A stretch of 25,279 bases of DNA from Firmicutes bacterium HGW-Firmicutes-10 (GTDB lineage Bacteria > Bacillota_I > Bacilli_A > Erysipelotrichales > Erysipelotrichaceae). The notes below the pieces were generated by a model that was not told the DNA's origin, searched no databases, and worked only from the letters and a program-made list of their open reading frames with translations. Position numbers and translations under genes: made by a program. Positions 23,187 to 25,279 of the stretch are shown piece by piece. How positions within the stretch are numbered: the stretch's first letter is position 1; the number at the start of each line of letters is the position of its first letter. The stretch spans positions 1 through 25,279 of the forward strand of contig PHAF01000004.1 in NCBI GenBank assembly GCA_002841605.1, read 5' to 3'.

Positions 23187-24163
23187 TGAAAAATCTTTTC
23201 TCCAAGAAAAATCTGATTTGGTTGGGAATTTTGATTGTATTATTCTTTCTTGTTCAATTTATGATTGATGCAAGAATCATTATTCCATATCACAGGACGA
23301 TCCTATTTGGGATAGGAATATTTATTATCTTAGGTGTGAGTTTAAATATCATTATTGGAATCACCGGGCAACTCTCACTGGGTCATGCGGGATTTATGTC
23401 GATTGGTGCTTATAGCGCTGCCATTGTCATGCAATATATGCCGGATATGACGGGATTGTTGTTAGGGATGTTGGTTGGAACATTGGTCAGTATTCTTGTT
23501 TCGTTTGTTGTGGCCATTCCTACACTGCGTCTTAAGGGCGATTACTTGGCCATTGCCACGTTGGGTGTCGGGGAAATCATCCGCATAGTTATATTGAATC
23601 TTGAAATTACCAATGGTGCAAGTGGTATCAGTAATATCAAAAACTTGATCAGTTGGCCGTTGTTGTTTGTATTTGTAGTTGCGGCGGTCGTTTTATCCGC
23701 AAACTTCAAGAACTCTGCGATCGGACGTGCATGTATATCAATAAAAGAGGACGAAATTGCTTCGGAAGCGATGGGTATCCATACGACCAAGTATAAGGTC
23801 ATTGCATTTATCTTTGGGGCAGTGTTAGCTTCGGTTGCCGGTTCTTTGTACGCAACGACGTATTATGTGGTAAAACCTGAAACTTTCGGAATTGCGACAT
23901 CAATCAACATATTGATCATCGTGGTTTTTGGAGGTATGGGATCATTGACAGGTTCAGCTGTTTCAGCTGTTTTTATCGGTATCGTCAATATGTTATTACA
24001 ATCATATGCAGAAGTAAGATTGATTACCTATGCTTTAGTTTTAATCGTTGTCATGATTTTCAGACCTCAGGGATTATTTGGGTCTAAGGAATTTGGGTTG
24101 GATAAGATCCTGGGATTTAAGCCGCCTTCTCTCAAGAAATTGCGAAAGGAGGAATCAACATGA
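23186..24163 (+). CDS. livM: Branched-chain amino acid ABC transporter permease LivM
   Basis: The 325-residue second permease has the LivM signature NIIIGITGQLSLGHAGFMSI and the coupling loop NSAIGRACISIKEDEIASEAMG. I use ATG 23186 (spacing of eight bases from GGAG at 23174-23177); a GTG at 23183 is in frame and would add one residue. It overlaps the livH stop, so the subunits are co-translated. Its last bases overlap livG (ATGA). Confidence 0.94.
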   Translation: MKNLFSKKNLIWLGILIVLFFLVQFMIDARIIIPYHRTILFGIGIFIILGVSLNIIIGITGQLSLGHAGFMSIGAYSAAIVMQYMPDMTGLLLGMLVGTLVSILVSFVVAIPTLRLKGDYLAIATLGVGEIIRIVILNLEITNGASGISNIKNLISWPLLFVFVVAAVVLSANFKNSAIGRACISIKEDEIASEAMGIHTTKYKVIAFIFGAVLASVAGSLYATTYYVVKPETFGIATSINILIIVVFGGMGSLTGSAVSAVFIGIVNMLLQSYAEVRLITYALVLIVVMIFRPQGLFGSKEFGLDKILGFKPPSLKKLRKEEST

Positions 24164-24936
24164 GCTATTTGTCAATTGAGCATCTCACGAAGAACTTCGG
24201 GGGATTAAGCGCAGTTTCCAATGTTTCCATTTCGGTCAACGAGGGGGAACTGGTTGGTCTGATTGGTCCTAACGGTGCGGGAAAAACAACATTATTCAAT
24301 GTTTTGACGGGGGTTTACAAACCGACACAAGGTAAAGTAATATTAAATAAGGGCGGGAAAAGCATTGAACTGAGCAAATTACCACCATATAAAATAACAC
24401 ATCAGGGCGTTGCCCGTACGTTTCAGAATATTCGATTGTTCAAAGATTTGACTGTATTGGATAATGTAAAAATCGCTATGAATCAACAAGCGCAGTATGG
24501 ATTGTTTGGGGCACTCACACGTCTTGGTAAGTTTTATGCTTCTGAAGCTGATATTGATAAGCGCGCCCATGATTTTCTTAAAAAAGTTAATCTGGATGAG
24601 TTGGCATATGACTTGGCGAAGAACCTTCCCTATGGCAAGCAGCGTCAGCTTGAGATTGCAAGAGCGATGGCAACCGGGGCAAAGTTATTGTTTTTAGATG
24701 AGCCGGCTGCCGGCATGAATCCACAAGAGACACAAGCGCTAACTGAATTCATAGCAAAAATTCGTAAAGAAATGGATTTGACGATCGTCTTGATCGAACA
24801 TGATATGTCCTTGGTTATGAATATTTGTGAACGTATCTTCGTATTGGACTATGGAAAACTCATAGCCTCCGGTACGGCGGATGAAGTTAAGAATAATCGA
24901 AAAGTCATTGAGGCATATCTGGGAGAAGAGGAGTAA
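24160..24936 (+). CDS. livG: Branched-chain amino acid ABC transporter ATPase LivG
   Basis: The 258-residue ATPase has Walker A GPNGAGKTT (36-44), the LivG-typical segment VARTFQNIRLFKDLTVLDNV, the signature LPYGKQRQLEIARAM and Walker B LLFLDEPAAGMNP, with the switch IEHDM. AAAGGAGG lies in the end of livM. It pairs with LivF, three bases downstream. Confidence 0.96.
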   Translation: MSYLSIEHLTKNFGGLSAVSNVSISVNEGELVGLIGPNGAGKTTLFNVLTGVYKPTQGKVILNKGGKSIELSKLPPYKITHQGVARTFQNIRLFKDLTVLDNVKIAMNQQAQYGLFGALTRLGKFYASEADIDKRAHDFLKKVNLDELAYDLAKNLPYGKQRQLEIARAMATGAKLLFLDEPAAGMNPQETQALTEFIAKIRKEMDLTIVLIEHDMSLVMNICERIFVLDYGKLIASGTADEVKNNRKVIEAYLGEEE

Positions 24937-24939
24937 GCG

Positions 24940-25279
24940 ATGTTAAAAGTTGAAAATCTGAATGTACATTACGGTGTCATTCATGCACTAAAAGATGTCA
25001 GTATTGAGGTTGCTCAAGGGAAAATCGTTTCACTGATCGGTTCAAACGGTGCGGGAAAAACGACATTATTACGAACGGTCAGCGGATTGATCAAGCCGAC
25101 TTCAGGATCTATTACTTATGAAGGAAATGATATTGTTGTCGTTGCTCCTCAGCAGTTGCCGATGCGCGGTCTGGTTCATGTTCCGGAGGGACGCAGGATC
25201 TTTTCGGGATTGACCGTTATGGAAAATCTGCAAATGGGCGCGTATCTGCGTAAGGATAAGGCAGGTGTTAAGGAGGATT
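24940..25279 (+). CDS. livF: Branched-chain amino acid ABC transporter ATPase LivF, 5' part
   Basis: The frame from ATG 24940 runs to the window end: 113 complete codons. It has Walker A GSNGAGKTT (34-42) and the LivF-specific VPEGRRIFSGLTVMENL. GAGGAG at the end of livG provides the binding site. The signature and Walker B lie beyond the window. Confidence 0.94.
   Translation, partial: MLKVENLNVHYGVIHALKDVSIEVAQGKIVSLIGSNGAGKTTLLRTVSGLIKPTSGSITYEGNDIVVVAPQQLPMRGLVHVPEGRRIFSGLTVMENLQMGAYLRKDKAGVKED

Overview
The window is a stretch of chromosome from a Gram-positive-type, low-to-moderate GC bacterium (Firmicutes/Bacillota; GC about 40% by eye). The evidence is strong AGGAGG ribosome binding sites, sigma-A promoters, a four-cysteine zinc-type adenylate kinase, a lipobox-bearing binding protein, and the Firmicutes order spc/alpha operon then ecfA1-ecfA2-ecfT-truA-rplM-rpsI. 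TGA is used as a normal stop, so this is not a code-shifted Mycoplasma. A lineage near Erysipelotrichia is my best guess, with low confidence.

Region 1 (1-5341) is the end of the ribosomal superoperon: rplO (3' end only), secY, adk, map, infA, rpmJ, rpsM, rpsK, rpoA and rplQ, closed by a hairpin terminator touching the rplQ stop. Region 2 (5345-7155) is an insertion relative to the usual rplQ-ecfA1 junction. It holds a class I O-methyltransferase of the TrmR type, a 68-residue two-helix membrane protein, and a membrane-anchored, very Glu/Val-rich protein with 29-residue repeats and a C-terminal domain I do not recognise.

Region 3 (7165-12801) is the shared energy-coupling module of ECF vitamin transporters (ecfA1, ecfA2, ecfT), truA, a PHP-family histidinol-phosphatase-like gene, one minus-strand unknown gene meeting it tail to tail, and rplM-rpsI behind a strong promoter and a structured leader that looks like the L13 leader. 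Region 4 (12978-15084) carries five tRNA genes in three units (Ile-Ala, Asn-Glu, Lys), most with visible promoter and terminator, with a MATE efflux pump between the first two units.

Region 5 (15101-20962) is the accessory part: an NAD-dependent epimerase/dehydratase-like protein, a PEP-synthase/rifampicin-phosphotransferase-like protein, a divergent PlsY-like membrane protein, and an ABC ATPase/permease pair. The last four are tightly packed and probably co-transcribed, ending at a UUCG terminator. This cluster is the best candidate in the window for something undescribed. Region 6 (20964-end) is a branched-chain amino acid uptake operon livJ-livH-livM-livG-livF, cut by the window end inside livF. 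It has a clear promoter with repeat elements that look like regulator sites, and a long hairpin between livJ and livH.

Most of the window is conserved housekeeping sequence. I saw no CRISPR array, insertion sequence or prophage.
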